A stretch of 64,000 nucleotides of DNA, taken from NCBI GenBank assembly GCA_902706235.1, contig CACSJR010000016.1:1-64000 (forward strand). The letters run 5' to 3'. A program made the translations under genes and the position numbers. This document shows, piece by piece, positions 47,386-56,788 of the stretch. The notes under the pieces were generated by a model. The model ran no database searches, was not told where the DNA came from, and saw only the letters and a list, made by a program, of their open reading frames with translations. Every line of letters starts with the position of its first letter. Position 1 is the first letter of the stretch. The stretch comes from Citrobacter sp. 18056 (GTDB lineage Bacteria; Pseudomonadota; Gammaproteobacteria; Enterobacterales; Enterobacteriaceae).

Positions 47386-49716
47386 ATGAAAATCTGTTTT
47401 CCTGCCCGCAAAGCGAATGGTGAACAATACGCCACTGTGGATGACATGATGCAGCCGCTCTGTCAGGAGCCACACGGCTCCTGGCTGGCCGGAACGAATA
47501 ACATGTGGCACGGTGGGATCCACATCACCCGTAAGAGTGCCCCCGGCTCCGTGCTGACAAGCGAGACGGCGGACTCTGCGGTACCGCTTCAGTTTATGGC
47601 AGGTGGCGAAGTGGTGGCCTGGCGTGTGAATCAGGATTACCTGACCGCCACGTACATGAACAAGCCGCTGCAGTATTCCAGTACCTTTGTGCTGGTCAAA
47701 TCCACCTGTACCCCGGATCCCGAAAAGAAGGACAACAGCCTCGACTTTTACACGCTGTATATCGGGCTTGCGCCGCTCTCAGCCTTTCCAAAACACAAGC
47801 TGTATCAGGTCACAAAGAAGGGCGACGGGTTACATAAGCGTGTATATACCGGAAAAGAAAAAGCCGGTGACATGGCTCCGGTCGCTGAGAAACATAAGCT
47901 GAAAACAGGTGACAGCGTCATTGTACTGCGTGAGAACACCTTCGACCTGAAAGGACAGACGCAGACGTTTGGGCTTGCACGGGCGCTGAACAGCAAATCC
48001 GAAATGACCGGCGGGGCGTTCTGGGTGTCGCTCGATTCGCAATTTGTGACCCCCGCGGGTGAGCAGAGGGCACACCTGCCAGCCTGGATGCAGCAGGCAG
48101 TTGCACAGGGGACATTTGGTACTGTCGTTAAACCTGCAACCAAACTTGAAGTGGCAGCCGGCGATGCCGTGGGTTACCTGGCGGAAGACATTGCCCCTTG
48201 TGACATACTCGGTGTGGAAAAAAGTGCTTTTGTACATATTGAAGTGCTCAGTACCGACGGTCGGATGATCGATTTTCTGAGCAATAAAGCCCAGGTGAAA
48301 AGTGGCCCGAAATACATTCATATCCACCCGGAAAGTTTCATTTATAGCCGTTCAGGCGATACCTTCACCCAAACCAAAGGGAAGGTGAAGAAAGATATTC
48401 ACAAAATTATGCCGCAGGATAAATGCCATCCGTTCAAGGATAGCAGCGGTAAGCGCTGGTTTGATATCGGGGACGGGGCCTGGGTCAGTGGTACCGATGT
48501 GGATACGGATATCTGCCAGTGCGACCTGGATAAACTGGGTTTTAAAGCATTTGAAGAGCCATCTACATCCGACATGACAAAATCCCTGCATGAAGGGTGG
48601 ATCAAAGATGGGTTCACCAGAATGGCGGAGTGGGTACGGCCTGAGCGCGGTATCCGGGAAAAACAGGTCTCTGACTACTACAAAGCCCTGCTACGAAAAA
48701 TGGACAGTGATAACAGCGGTGACCTTTCCGGTGAAGAGCTGCGTCACGCGGTTAATTATGCGGAGCTGGATGTCAGGGATATCGCGGCGCGGATGGTGGT
48801 CAAGCACGACAGTGAGTGGTTCGGTGGTAGCAGCCATCACCGCTGGAGAACATTTTTAAAGCAGCTGGATCCCCTCTGTGTCAGCTATGTCAGACAGTGG
48901 TTTGACGACATGGAATGGATGAGCAAGGTGGACGAATTCAGCAGTGGTGCGCCTGTCTGGCATATGCATTCCGTGACATTTTTAGACGCAATTAAGACCG
49001 TTGAAAGTGGATTCATCACATTAGAAATGGTTTTGGCAGCAAACTTAGGAAAAAATGAACCACAATGTAAGGAAGTTTTGCCCTATTTGAATAAATACGC
49101 CGATGCTTATGGCATGAAAGATAAAAAAGAAGTTGCTCATTTTTTATCTCAAATTGGTCATGAAAGCGGGTTTGTCATAACAGAAGAAAATCTTAATTAT
49201 AGCGGTAAAGGCATGAGGCGGATTTTTGGTTGTAAAAAGGGACCTAAAAACTATAACAAAGCTAATGATGACTGTGATTTAGGACGATTGAGAAATAAAT
49301 TATGGACACAAGAATCAACTTACGCTCATCATCCCGAGAACTTAGCCAATTATGTTTATGCGGGCCGTATGGGAAATGATGATGAAGCATCTGGGGATGG
49401 ATGCAAGTATCGTGGTCGCGGTATGATTCAATTGACTGGTAAAGATGGGTATCGGTATTTTACAAATATGCACAACAAAAAAAATCCGTCGGACAGTCAG
49501 GATTTTGTAGCATCTCCGGATTTGGTCATATCAAGTGTGGAATACGGTGTTGAGTCCGCATTTTCGTTTTGGGTAAGCAAACGATTAAATGTATCTGCTA
49601 AAAATTTAAGTGTTTATGATGTGACAGTTAAAGTAAACGGTGGGCATAACGGATACGATGATCGTCGGATTAGGTTTAACAAGGTTGCAGAACTGCTAAA
49701 TATTAACAAGGACTAA
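47386..49716 (+). CDS. Chimeric T6SS effector with C-terminal GH19 lysozyme-like domain
   Basis: 776 aa from ATG 47386 (AAGGA 8 bp upstream; ATG 47377 is an alternative). Residues 1-430: delivery region with WHGGIHITRK and FMAGGEVVAW, resembling an inactive M23-type fold. Canonical EF-hand loop DSDNSGDLSGEE at 440-451, likely binding calcium. The C-terminal 240 residues form a GH19 chitinase/endolysin-type domain: Glu593 in IGHESGF, Glu601 before NLNYS, and KYRGRGMIQLTGKDGY. It should cut peptidoglycan in the periplasm of target cells. Base composition turns AT-rich after about 48990, marking a swapped toxic domain. The next gene is the likely immunity protein. Confidence 0.88.
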   Translation: MKICFPARKANGEQYATVDDMMQPLCQEPHGSWLAGTNNMWHGGIHITRKSAPGSVLTSETADSAVPLQFMAGGEVVAWRVNQDYLTATYMNKPLQYSSTFVLVKSTCTPDPEKKDNSLDFYTLYIGLAPLSAFPKHKLYQVTKKGDGLHKRVYTGKEKAGDMAPVAEKHKLKTGDSVIVLRENTFDLKGQTQTFGLARALNSKSEMTGGAFWVSLDSQFVTPAGEQRAHLPAWMQQAVAQGTFGTVVKPATKLEVAAGDAVGYLAEDIAPCDILGVEKSAFVHIEVLSTDGRMIDFLSNKAQVKSGPKYIHIHPESFIYSRSGDTFTQTKGKVKKDIHKIMPQDKCHPFKDSSGKRWFDIGDGAWVSGTDVDTDICQCDLDKLGFKAFEEPSTSDMTKSLHEGWIKDGFTRMAEWVRPERGIREKQVSDYYKALLRKMDSDNSGDLSGEELRHAVNYAELDVRDIAARMVVKHDSEWFGGSSHHRWRTFLKQLDPLCVSYVRQWFDDMEWMSKVDEFSSGAPVWHMHSVTFLDAIKTVESGFITLEMVLAANLGKNEPQCKEVLPYLNKYADAYGMKDKKEVAHFLSQIGHESGFVITEENLNYSGKGMRRIFGCKKGPKNYNKANDDCDLGRLRNKLWTQESTYAHHPENLANYVYAGRMGNDDEASGDGCKYRGRGMIQLTGKDGYRYFTNMHNKKNPSDSQDFVASPDLVISSVEYGVESAFSFWVSKRLNVSAKNLSVYDVTVKVNGGHNGYDDRRIRFNKVAELLNINKD

Positions 49717-49719
49717 GAT

Positions 49720-50211
49720 ATGTTTTCTAAGATACTTTGCAGCTTATTATTTGCATTCTGCTCATTGCCTTCATATGGGCAGGGTGAGGTAGTTCAGGGA
49801 CCGTTCAAAATTGACGGCGAAAAAGCAATCTACTTTCAGAGAGAGCCAAACCCTGATTTCCCCCTTGGTTTGTATTACGATTCCGGAACAAAAAAAACGC
49901 AAGTTGATAAATATGAAATGGATGGCGATACTCCAAATATTGATACTGTGTTTTTTATGAAGATACATAATGTAAAAAACGTTATTGTATTAATATCCTG
50001 GCACCAATTGCATCAAGCTGAGTCCATCAATGGGGATATTTATCAAGTCTACGCTTATAAATACAGTAATGACTCGTTGTTTATAAATGACATGATCACA
50101 AAAGACCCTGCACTAAATGGTATGGATGGTGAGTTTAATGGTGATGAGGTGCAATTTAAATATAAAAACGCAGCATCTATTAAACAATACATTAAAAGTA
50201 AATATGACTAA
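49720..50211 (+). CDS. Putative periplasmic immunity protein for the GH19 effector
   Basis: 163-aa protein with a signal peptide (MFSKILCSLLFAFCSLPSYG) and a mature beta-rich domain of about 140 aa, no recognised family. It starts 3 bp after the effector stop and shares the effector tail's AT-rich composition, so both probably arrived together. Periplasmic location fits protection from a peptidoglycan hydrolase. Assignment is from context; not proven. Confidence 0.72.
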   Translation: MFSKILCSLLFAFCSLPSYGQGEVVQGPFKIDGEKAIYFQREPNPDFPLGLYYDSGTKKTQVDKYEMDGDTPNIDTVFFMKIHNVKNVIVLISWHQLHQAESINGDIYQVYAYKYSNDSLFINDMITKDPALNGMDGEFNGDEVQFKYKNAASIKQYIKSKYD

Positions 50212-50332
50212 ATTGATTTGACTGGTTTAGTTGTAATCCCATCCGCTTGGAATTATAAGATGGCAAATTAAATTGTTACTTTGAAAGTAACGCCCGTGAA
50301 TAATGAATTAAGATCATTTCCTGGAGATGAAT

Positions 50333-50590
50333 ATGCAAGGAATAATCCGGCTCGGCGATAAAACTACTCACGGTGGTGCAGTGCTGTCCTGTTCAACAAC
50401 CATGTTCTTTGGCGATATCGGTGTGGCCCGTAAAGGTGACCGTGTTTCCTGCCCTGAGCATGGTGACACCACTATCGTCGAAGGTAACCCAAATTATCGC
50501 GATCGCGGTGTTCCTGTGGCTTTTCACGGGCACAAGTGTGGCTGTGGCTGCACGCTTATCAGCTCACTGCCCAATGTTCTGGTGGGGTAA
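50333..50590 (+). CDS. PAAR-domain spike tip protein
   Basis: 85 aa from ATG 50333 (GGAG at 6 bp; ATG 50327 too close). Minimal PAAR protein without toxic extension: MQGIIRLGDKTTHGGAVLSC, GDRVSCPEHGDTTIVEGNPN and a C-terminal HGHKCGCGCTLISS. The His and Cys residues bind the metal at the tip of VgrG. The gene lies after the effector/immunity pair. Confidence 0.94.
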   Translation: MQGIIRLGDKTTHGGAVLSCSTTMFFGDIGVARKGDRVSCPEHGDTTIVEGNPNYRDRGVPVAFHGHKCGCGCTLISSLPNVLVG

Positions 50591-50592
50591 AC

Positions 50593-51753
50593 GTGCCGGT
50601 TGAACTTGAGCGCATTCCCGCGCAGGAGAAACTGCCACCTCGTCCGCGCTTTAAACGCTGGCTGCTCCTGGGCATTGTGATGCTGCTGGCGGGAGCTGCA
50701 GCTACATTCCTGTTCTGGAAGGGCGAGCGCTCCGGTGCCGCGTTCTGGGGGCTGGCAACAGGGTTGCCTGTCGTGTTGTGGGGGCTGCTGGTTGTCGGGC
50801 GTTATTTTGGTTATGCGCTACTGCGTGGACGTTGTGATGAGAAAAATACCACGACTGCCGCCCGATACCGGGCAGACGTTGCGCGCGGGCAGCGCTTCGG
50901 CTGGCTTATCGGTGAAGTCCTGATTAACGGGCTGGGGTCCGCCAGCACGATGACGCATGAGGCTGTGTTAGCCAAAAAGCCCCTGATGATGCCCTGCGAG
51001 CCAGTCAATGGTGGCGACCCTGTTCGTCACCGGGCGCTGGCGGCCACCGGGGGAATGGCTGACCGGGAAGCGCATTATTTCCAGGAGGTAACCGCCAACG
51101 TCCAGAATCTGGTGGCGTTGCTCCCGTCGACGCTGACCTGCTATCTGGCGGTGGATACCGGCGAACAGTTTTCGACATTGCCGTCTCTCCTGCAAAAAAG
51201 CGTGTCCCATCCGCTGGTGCGCATTCGCGACCTGACGGGGCTGGAAATCCTCGACTACTGGCTGGATTGCCATTATGACCGTGCTGCTGCGTTACTGGTG
51301 GTCAGCGCTGAGCTTTACGAAGAGCCTCCAGAGGACAGTGGCGAAGCCATTTCAGTGTTACTGCTGACCAACTGCCGTCTGAAGGATATCCCGGATGTGT
51401 CAGTCAAAGTTCACCGGCCGCAGATGTGCCGCGATGGCAATCTGAATCTGGCATTTGAACGCGTCATGATGTGGTCAGGACTGGAAAAAACAGCACTGAA
51501 GCAGGCATGGACCAGCGGTGGCCAGATGGCCTCCGGCGATATATTCAGCAAGGCCCGGGAGGCACATGCCCCGGGACTTAAAGCCGATAAAATTACCCAT
51601 ATTGATACGGTTGTCGGGTTCGCGGGCATTGCCGCTCCCTGGCAGGCGTTACAGCTGGCAACCCGCCAGTGCCTGAGCGACAGCAAAGCGCAGCTTACTG
51701 TCACGGAACTGGCTGAAGACAACCGACAACTCTGTATTGTCACACCAGAATAA
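50593..51753 (+). CDS. T6SS-associated inner-membrane protein of unknown function
   Basis: 386 aa from GTG 50593 (GGGG upstream, two bases after the PAAR stop); the frame extends to 50536 inside the PAAR gene. Two transmembrane helices (WLLLGIVMLLAGAAATFLFW; FWGLATGLPVVLWGLLVVG) then a cytoplasmic or periplasmic domain of about 290 aa without recognised motifs. It is directly upstream of tssM. I know similar proteins only as conserved unknowns in enterobacterial T6SS loci. Confidence 0.72.
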   Translation: MPVELERIPAQEKLPPRPRFKRWLLLGIVMLLAGAAATFLFWKGERSGAAFWGLATGLPVVLWGLLVVGRYFGYALLRGRCDEKNTTTAARYRADVARGQRFGWLIGEVLINGLGSASTMTHEAVLAKKPLMMPCEPVNGGDPVRHRALAATGGMADREAHYFQEVTANVQNLVALLPSTLTCYLAVDTGEQFSTLPSLLQKSVSHPLVRIRDLTGLEILDYWLDCHYDRAAALLVVSAELYEEPPEDSGEAISVLLLTNCRLKDIPDVSVKVHRPQMCRDGNLNLAFERVMMWSGLEKTALKQAWTSGGQMASGDIFSKAREAHAPGLKADKITHIDTVVGFAGIAAPWQALQLATRQCLSDSKAQLTVTELAEDNRQLCIVTPE

Positions 51754-51779
51754 CTCTCAAGGGATTGCTCTCCTCCGTT

Positions 51780-54700
51780 ATGAAAATCGCATCCACTTTT
51801 CTGCTTGTGCTGCTCCTGGGCGCATTATCTGTTTGCCTCATTGGCGGCGCACTCTGGTTCTGGCCGGAGTGGGTTAAGGACACCTTCAACATCGGACCGT
51901 TCAGTACGACCGGCATAGTGATCATCAGTCTGCTGCTGATGCTGGCGGCACTGATCATCGGTTGGGTGCTTGAAACCGTATTCACGAAGAACGGCGAGAA
52001 GCTGGGAAAGCTGGATGTGGTAGCCTCCGGACAGCAGGCTGCTGCATCCCAGCCTGAAGCAAAACATACCGACGCGGACACTTCCCGGTTTGTGGCTGAG
52101 GCGCTGGTCGATCACCTGCGTCTGCGCTACCGCCGCCGCTGGAAAGCTAAAGTGCGCCTGCTGCTGGTACAGGGTACCGACAGCGATATCGAAAAAGTGG
52201 TGCCGGGTCTTAAGCGTGACCACTGGCAGGAGAGTGACGGGATCGTGCTTATTTACGGCGGTCTGGCGGAAAGCGTGCCGGAGGATGAGTTCCTGTCCGT
52301 CCTGAAAGAGGTGCGGCCACAGCGTCCGCTCGATGGTGCGGTGCAGGTGATGAATGCGGCTGCACTGCCGGATACGGCGAAGCAGGACACCCTGGTGCGT
52401 GTACGCCAGAAAACCGATACCCTGCTGGGCTGGCAACTGCCGGTCTGGCTGTGGCTTGTCCGGGAAGGCACCTGGGCTCATGACGGGGAAGGTGTGCCCC
52501 CAACCGGCGCGTTATTTGGTTCTGGCGCAACAACGGAAGAGACCCGCGAGACACTCACCACTCTGTCCTCCGAATTGCAGACGCCCGGCGTGGCAGCGCT
52601 GCTTGAGAATTCACAGCACCACTGGCTGCTGAGCCTGTCAAACGCCCTGCGCGGCTCGTTACGGCGCTCTCTGGTGCCGTTGTTGACCACGCTGATGTCA
52701 GGGCCGGCCCCTTACCGACTGCGTGGGGTGATGTTCAGTCCGGCATTGCCGGGAACCGAAACGGTACCGCACGCGCGCCTGTCACCGGCAGTCTGGCAGG
52801 AACTTGAGAATGACAGCCTGCAGGTGCATGCCCGTAAAATCGGCTTCCACTGGCAAAAGGTGCTGCGCCTGGTGCTGCTGGGAGTGGTTCTGCTCTGGGG
52901 GGCGGGTACACTGCTGTCGCTGTCCGTTAACCGTGCCCAAATCTGGCTCGCCCAGGATACGGCCCGTGTTGCCGCTGACACCAAACAGCCTTTGCCCGAA
53001 CGTCTGCGTAACCAGCTGGCGCTGCAACAGACTATTGCCCGCCTGCAGAACCGCGAAGTACACGGTGCGCCGTGGTACACCCGCTTTGGCCTGAACCAGG
53101 ACAGCGACACGCTGAAGATGCTCTGGCCACTGTATGCCCGAAACAACCAGCAACTGATGCGCGACGCACTGGCCGATGAACTCCATCGTCAGTTAAATGC
53201 TTTTGTACAACTGCCACCGGCAAGCGATGCGCGTACCTCTGCCACCCAGAAGACTTACAGTCTGCTCAAGGGTTACCTGATGCTGGCCCGCCCCGATAAA
53301 GCGGACGCGAACTGGCTTGCCGGTAACATGCTGAAGGCCTGGCCGCACCGCAACGGCGTGCCTGACAGCGTTTGGCAGACCCAGGCCCCGAAGCTGCTCG
53401 GCTTCTATGCGCAGAACTTACCGGCACACCCTGAGTGGAAAATTACTCCCGACCGCGCCCTGGTGGGGACGGTACGCCAGATTTTGCTCAAACAGATTGG
53501 TCAGCGTAACGCGGAATCGGGTCTGTACCAGGAGATGCTCGGGCGCATTGCCCGCAACTGGCCGGATTTAACCCTGGCGGACATGACCGGTGATACCGAT
53601 GCGTCATCCCTGTTCTCCTCCGAAGAAGTGGTGCCGGGGATGTTCACCCGTCAGGCCTGGGAGGAGCAGGTCGAGGATGCGATTGATGAAGTGGTGAAGA
53701 CCCGCCGTGATGAAATAGACTGGGTACTCACCGACAAAACCCATCAGCCGGGCAGCGACGTCTCTCCGGAGGCGCTGAAGCAGCGCCTGACAGAGCGCTA
53801 CTTCACTGACTTTGGCAACGCCTGGCTCAACATGGCCAACAGCATTCAGTGGCACGAAGCGGCATCACTTTCGGAGGCCATTGCCCAGCTGAACCTGCTG
53901 GCGGATGTACGCCAGTCACCACTGGTGGCGCTGATGAATACCCTTGCCTGGCAGGGACAGACCGGGGCCAAAGGAGAGGCGCTGGCCGACTCTCTGGTGG
54001 ACTCGGCGAAGAAACTGGTGGGACGTAAGAAAAACGCAAAACAGTTTATCGAACAGGCGCAGGGGCCAAAAGGACCGCTGGACGGCGTGTTTGGTCCACT
54101 GACGGGTCTGATGGCCGGAAAGGACGGGACCGGCTCGAACGGCAATCTCAGCTTCCAGTCCTGGCTTGCCCGTGTGACTCAGGTGCGACTCAAACTTCAG
54201 CAGGTGACCAGTGCACCTGATCCGCAGGCGATGGCTCAGATGCTGGCCCAGACTGTCTTCCAGGGTAAAGCCATTGACCTGACAGACACCCGTGACTACG
54301 GCTCTCTGGTGGCAGCCAGCCTCGGTCAGGAGTGGAACGGCTTCGGGCAGGCGCTGTTTGTACAGCCGCTCGACCTGGCCTGGCGTCAGGTGCTGGCGCC
54401 GGCTGCAGGCAGTCTGAACGCCCGATGGCAGGGCACCATTGTCTCGCAGTGGAACACCGCTTTTGCCGGACGCTATCCGTTTAAGGCCACCGGCAGCGAT
54501 GCCTCACTGCCGTTGCTGGCTCAGTTCCTGCGAAGCGACTCCGGACGCATTGCCGCGTTCATCAAAACCAATCTTGGTGGGATGTTGCATCAGGAAGGCA
54601 GTCGCTGGGTGGTGGATCCGGCAGCCAGTCAGGGGATGAGCATCAGTCCGGCGTTTCTTACCGCCATCAATAAGCTTGCCGATATCTCCGATATCGTCTT

Positions 54701-55151
54701 TGCCCAGGGCGATGCCGGGGTGCATTTTGAGCTGATGGCCCGACCGTCACGCGATGTGGCCCGCACTCAACTGACGCTGGATGGTCAGAAACTGGATTAC
54801 TTCAACCAGATGGAAAGCTGGCAGAGCTTCACCTGGCCGGGTAACACCTACTACCCAGGTGTCGACCTGAGCTGGCGCTCAACCAGCACCGAAATGCGCC
54901 TCTATGCCAGCAACCAGGGGAACTGGGGCTTCATTCGTCTGCTCGATAAGGCGCTGATCACCCCGCTCGACAGCAGCCGCACCCAGCTGGTGTGGATCAC
55001 CCCGGACGGTAACCCGCTGAAATTCATACTGCGCAGTGAGCTTGGCGACGGGCCGCTGGCGTTACTCAAACTGCAGGGCTTCAGCCTGCCGAAGACCATT
55101 TTTTCTGTAGGCGCGGCTGACAGCACACTCACACTTGCCGGAGACGAATAA
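51780..55151 (+). CDS. tssM: T6SS membrane complex protein TssM (IcmF)
   Basis: 1123 aa from ATG 51780; a TTG in frame at 51765 is unlikely. Three transmembrane helices (LLVLLLGALSVCLIGGALWF; IVIISLLLMLAALIIGWVL; VLRLVLLGVVLLWGAGTLLS near 370) and a large periplasmic domain that spans to TssJ. The cytoplasmic NTPase-like domain has no recognisable Walker A at the expected place (VRLLLVQGTDSDIEKVVPG), so nucleotide use is doubtful. The C-terminal LKLQGFSLPKTIF resembles the TssJ-contact end. Confidence 0.94.
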   Translation: MKIASTFLLVLLLGALSVCLIGGALWFWPEWVKDTFNIGPFSTTGIVIISLLLMLAALIIGWVLETVFTKNGEKLGKLDVVASGQQAAASQPEAKHTDADTSRFVAEALVDHLRLRYRRRWKAKVRLLLVQGTDSDIEKVVPGLKRDHWQESDGIVLIYGGLAESVPEDEFLSVLKEVRPQRPLDGAVQVMNAAALPDTAKQDTLVRVRQKTDTLLGWQLPVWLWLVREGTWAHDGEGVPPTGALFGSGATTEETRETLTTLSSELQTPGVAALLENSQHHWLLSLSNALRGSLRRSLVPLLTTLMSGPAPYRLRGVMFSPALPGTETVPHARLSPAVWQELENDSLQVHARKIGFHWQKVLRLVLLGVVLLWGAGTLLSLSVNRAQIWLAQDTARVAADTKQPLPERLRNQLALQQTIARLQNREVHGAPWYTRFGLNQDSDTLKMLWPLYARNNQQLMRDALADELHRQLNAFVQLPPASDARTSATQKTYSLLKGYLMLARPDKADANWLAGNMLKAWPHRNGVPDSVWQTQAPKLLGFYAQNLPAHPEWKITPDRALVGTVRQILLKQIGQRNAESGLYQEMLGRIARNWPDLTLADMTGDTDASSLFSSEEVVPGMFTRQAWEEQVEDAIDEVVKTRRDEIDWVLTDKTHQPGSDVSPEALKQRLTERYFTDFGNAWLNMANSIQWHEAASLSEAIAQLNLLADVRQSPLVALMNTLAWQGQTGAKGEALADSLVDSAKKLVGRKKNAKQFIEQAQGPKGPLDGVFGPLTGLMAGKDGTGSNGNLSFQSWLARVTQVRLKLQQVTSAPDPQAMAQMLAQTVFQGKAIDLTDTRDYGSLVAASLGQEWNGFGQALFVQPLDLAWRQVLAPAAGSLNARWQGTIVSQWNTAFAGRYPFKATGSDASLPLLAQFLRSDSGRIAAFIKTNLGGMLHQEGSRWVVDPAASQGMSISPAFLTAINKLADISDIVFAQGDAGVHFELMARPSRDVARTQLTLDGQKLDYFNQMESWQSFTWPGNTYYPGVDLSWRSTSTEMRLYASNQGNWGFIRLLDKALITPLDSSRTQLVWITPDGNPLKFILRSELGDGPLALLKLQGFSLPKTIFSVGAADSTLTLAGDE

Positions 55152-56771
55152 ATGGCGACTGCAGAAACGCTCCTGACTCTATGTCTTCCGGATGAAGCTC
55201 AACGCGAGGTACTACTCGCGCAGACCCGGGAAAACCTCACCCGGTGGTCGCCGTGGCTGACGCCGCTGGCAACGGGTCAGGGTGCCGGGGACGACCCGAC
55301 CTATGACGATGATTTCCAGCTGATGCGCGAGGAAATCAACAAACTCTCCGGCATCGATACCGATGTGCTCTGCCGCGTGGCGGAAAGCATTCTGACCCAA
55401 CATGCCCGCGATATCCGGGTGGTGACCTGGTATGCATGGGCCCGCCTGCAGCGTGACGGCGATGCGGGTCTGACCGATGGCGTCCTGCTGCTGACGGCCA
55501 TGCTGGAGCAGGCGGGGCAACACTGCCATCCGCAGCGCAGCACCGCCAGGCTGGCAGCACTCGACTGGCTGAACAGTGAGAAAGTGCTGGATGCATTCTC
55601 ACGCTGGCCGGACGTGACGCGGGAAGAGACCGCCAGAACGGCGGCGGCCCTGTGCCTGCTGGAGCCCGCGCTGGAAAAATTGCCGGAGACTGAACGCCCT
55701 TCGTTTAGCGGTCTGCTGCGCACACTGGAAACCCGCCTTGCCGGTAGTGGTGGGCTGGATACGCCGGTGGCTTCATCCGGCCCGGACTGTACAGGTGAAG
55801 GCACACACAGCACACCGGCGTCGGGTACCGCAGTGCCGGAAACCGCGGCTGTCAAATCGGAAGTGGAGCTGGTCCGTCAGCTGCGCGTACTGTCCGGCTG
55901 GGTGGTCGATCAGCCTCAGGGCTGGCTTGCCGCCCACCGGATGATGAAAGCCGCCCGCTGGGACCTGGTGACGCAACTGCCGGCGCTCGATGCGAGCGGC
56001 CGGACACGCCTGCTGCCGCCAAAGGCGGACTATCGCGCCCAGCTTAAACGTCTGTACCTACAACAGAGCTGGACCGAACTGGTGGAGCAGGTGGACGTGA
56101 TGTTCACCGAAGGCGGTAACCGCTTCTGGCTCGATTTGCAGTGGTATCTGTGGCAGGGGCTGAGCCGAGCAGGAACCCCCTGGGAGCAGTGGGCCGATTA
56201 TATTCTGAGTGACCTGAAGCTGATGCTCAAACGCCTGCCGGGTCTGGAAACGCTCGCCTGGAATGACGGCACGCCACTGGCTGATGAGGTCACGCTGAAC
56301 TGGATTGCTGAGAAGGTCAACGATGAGATGCCCGGCTTCAGTGATGAACCGGCAGTGTCTACCGCGGCTCAGGCTGATGACATTCTGGCACTGGAAGCAG
56401 AGGCGATGGAAAAAGGAGACAGCGAGGGCCCGGAGGTGGCACTGAGCTGGCTACAGAGTCGCCCGAATATGGCCTCACCCCGCAGTCGCTGGCTGCTCCG
56501 TTTGTTGATGGCAAAAGTGGCTGAACAGTACGGACGAAATGAACTGGCTCTTCATCTGCTGGGTGAATTGACCGACAGCGCCCCACAGCTGACGCTCAGT
56601 GAGTGGGAGCCGGGACTGCTGTTCGACGTGCAGGCCCGCCGTCTTCGTTTGCTGCGCATGAAAGCCGGGCGCAGTGAAAGCGACAAAGCCCGTTTTTCCC
56701 CGGAAATGGACAGCCTTCTGGCCGGGCTGATTGCTCTCGATCCGGCACGCGCGATGGTGCTGTGCGGTTAG
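55152..56771 (+). CDS. tssA: T6SS cap/assembly protein TssA
   Basis: 539 aa, starting right after the tssM stop. The N-terminal ImpA_N domain is recognised by DDPTYDDDFQLMREEINKLSG and DIRVVTWYAWARLQRDG; the middle has a low-complexity linker (about 200-235) and the C-terminal VasJ-type domain FWLDLQWYLWQGLSRAG. TssA primes tube-sheath assembly at the baseplate and caps the distal end. Confidence 0.93.
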   Translation: MATAETLLTLCLPDEAQREVLLAQTRENLTRWSPWLTPLATGQGAGDDPTYDDDFQLMREEINKLSGIDTDVLCRVAESILTQHARDIRVVTWYAWARLQRDGDAGLTDGVLLLTAMLEQAGQHCHPQRSTARLAALDWLNSEKVLDAFSRWPDVTREETARTAAALCLLEPALEKLPETERPSFSGLLRTLETRLAGSGGLDTPVASSGPDCTGEGTHSTPASGTAVPETAAVKSEVELVRQLRVLSGWVVDQPQGWLAAHRMMKAARWDLVTQLPALDASGRTRLLPPKADYRAQLKRLYLQQSWTELVEQVDVMFTEGGNRFWLDLQWYLWQGLSRAGTPWEQWADYILSDLKLMLKRLPGLETLAWNDGTPLADEVTLNWIAEKVNDEMPGFSDEPAVSTAAQADDILALEAEAMEKGDSEGPEVALSWLQSRPNMASPRSRWLLRLLMAKVAEQYGRNELALHLLGELTDSAPQLTLSEWEPGLLFDVQARRLRLLRMKAGRSESDKARFSPEMDSLLAGLIALDPARAMVLCG

Positions 56772-56788
56772 ATAAAGAGGTAAACACG

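Noticed and set aside
47386-48700. Active M23 peptidase in the N-terminal part of the effector
   Set aside because: WHGGIH resembles one M23 segment, but a full set of metal-binding motifs (HxxxD and HxH) is not visible.
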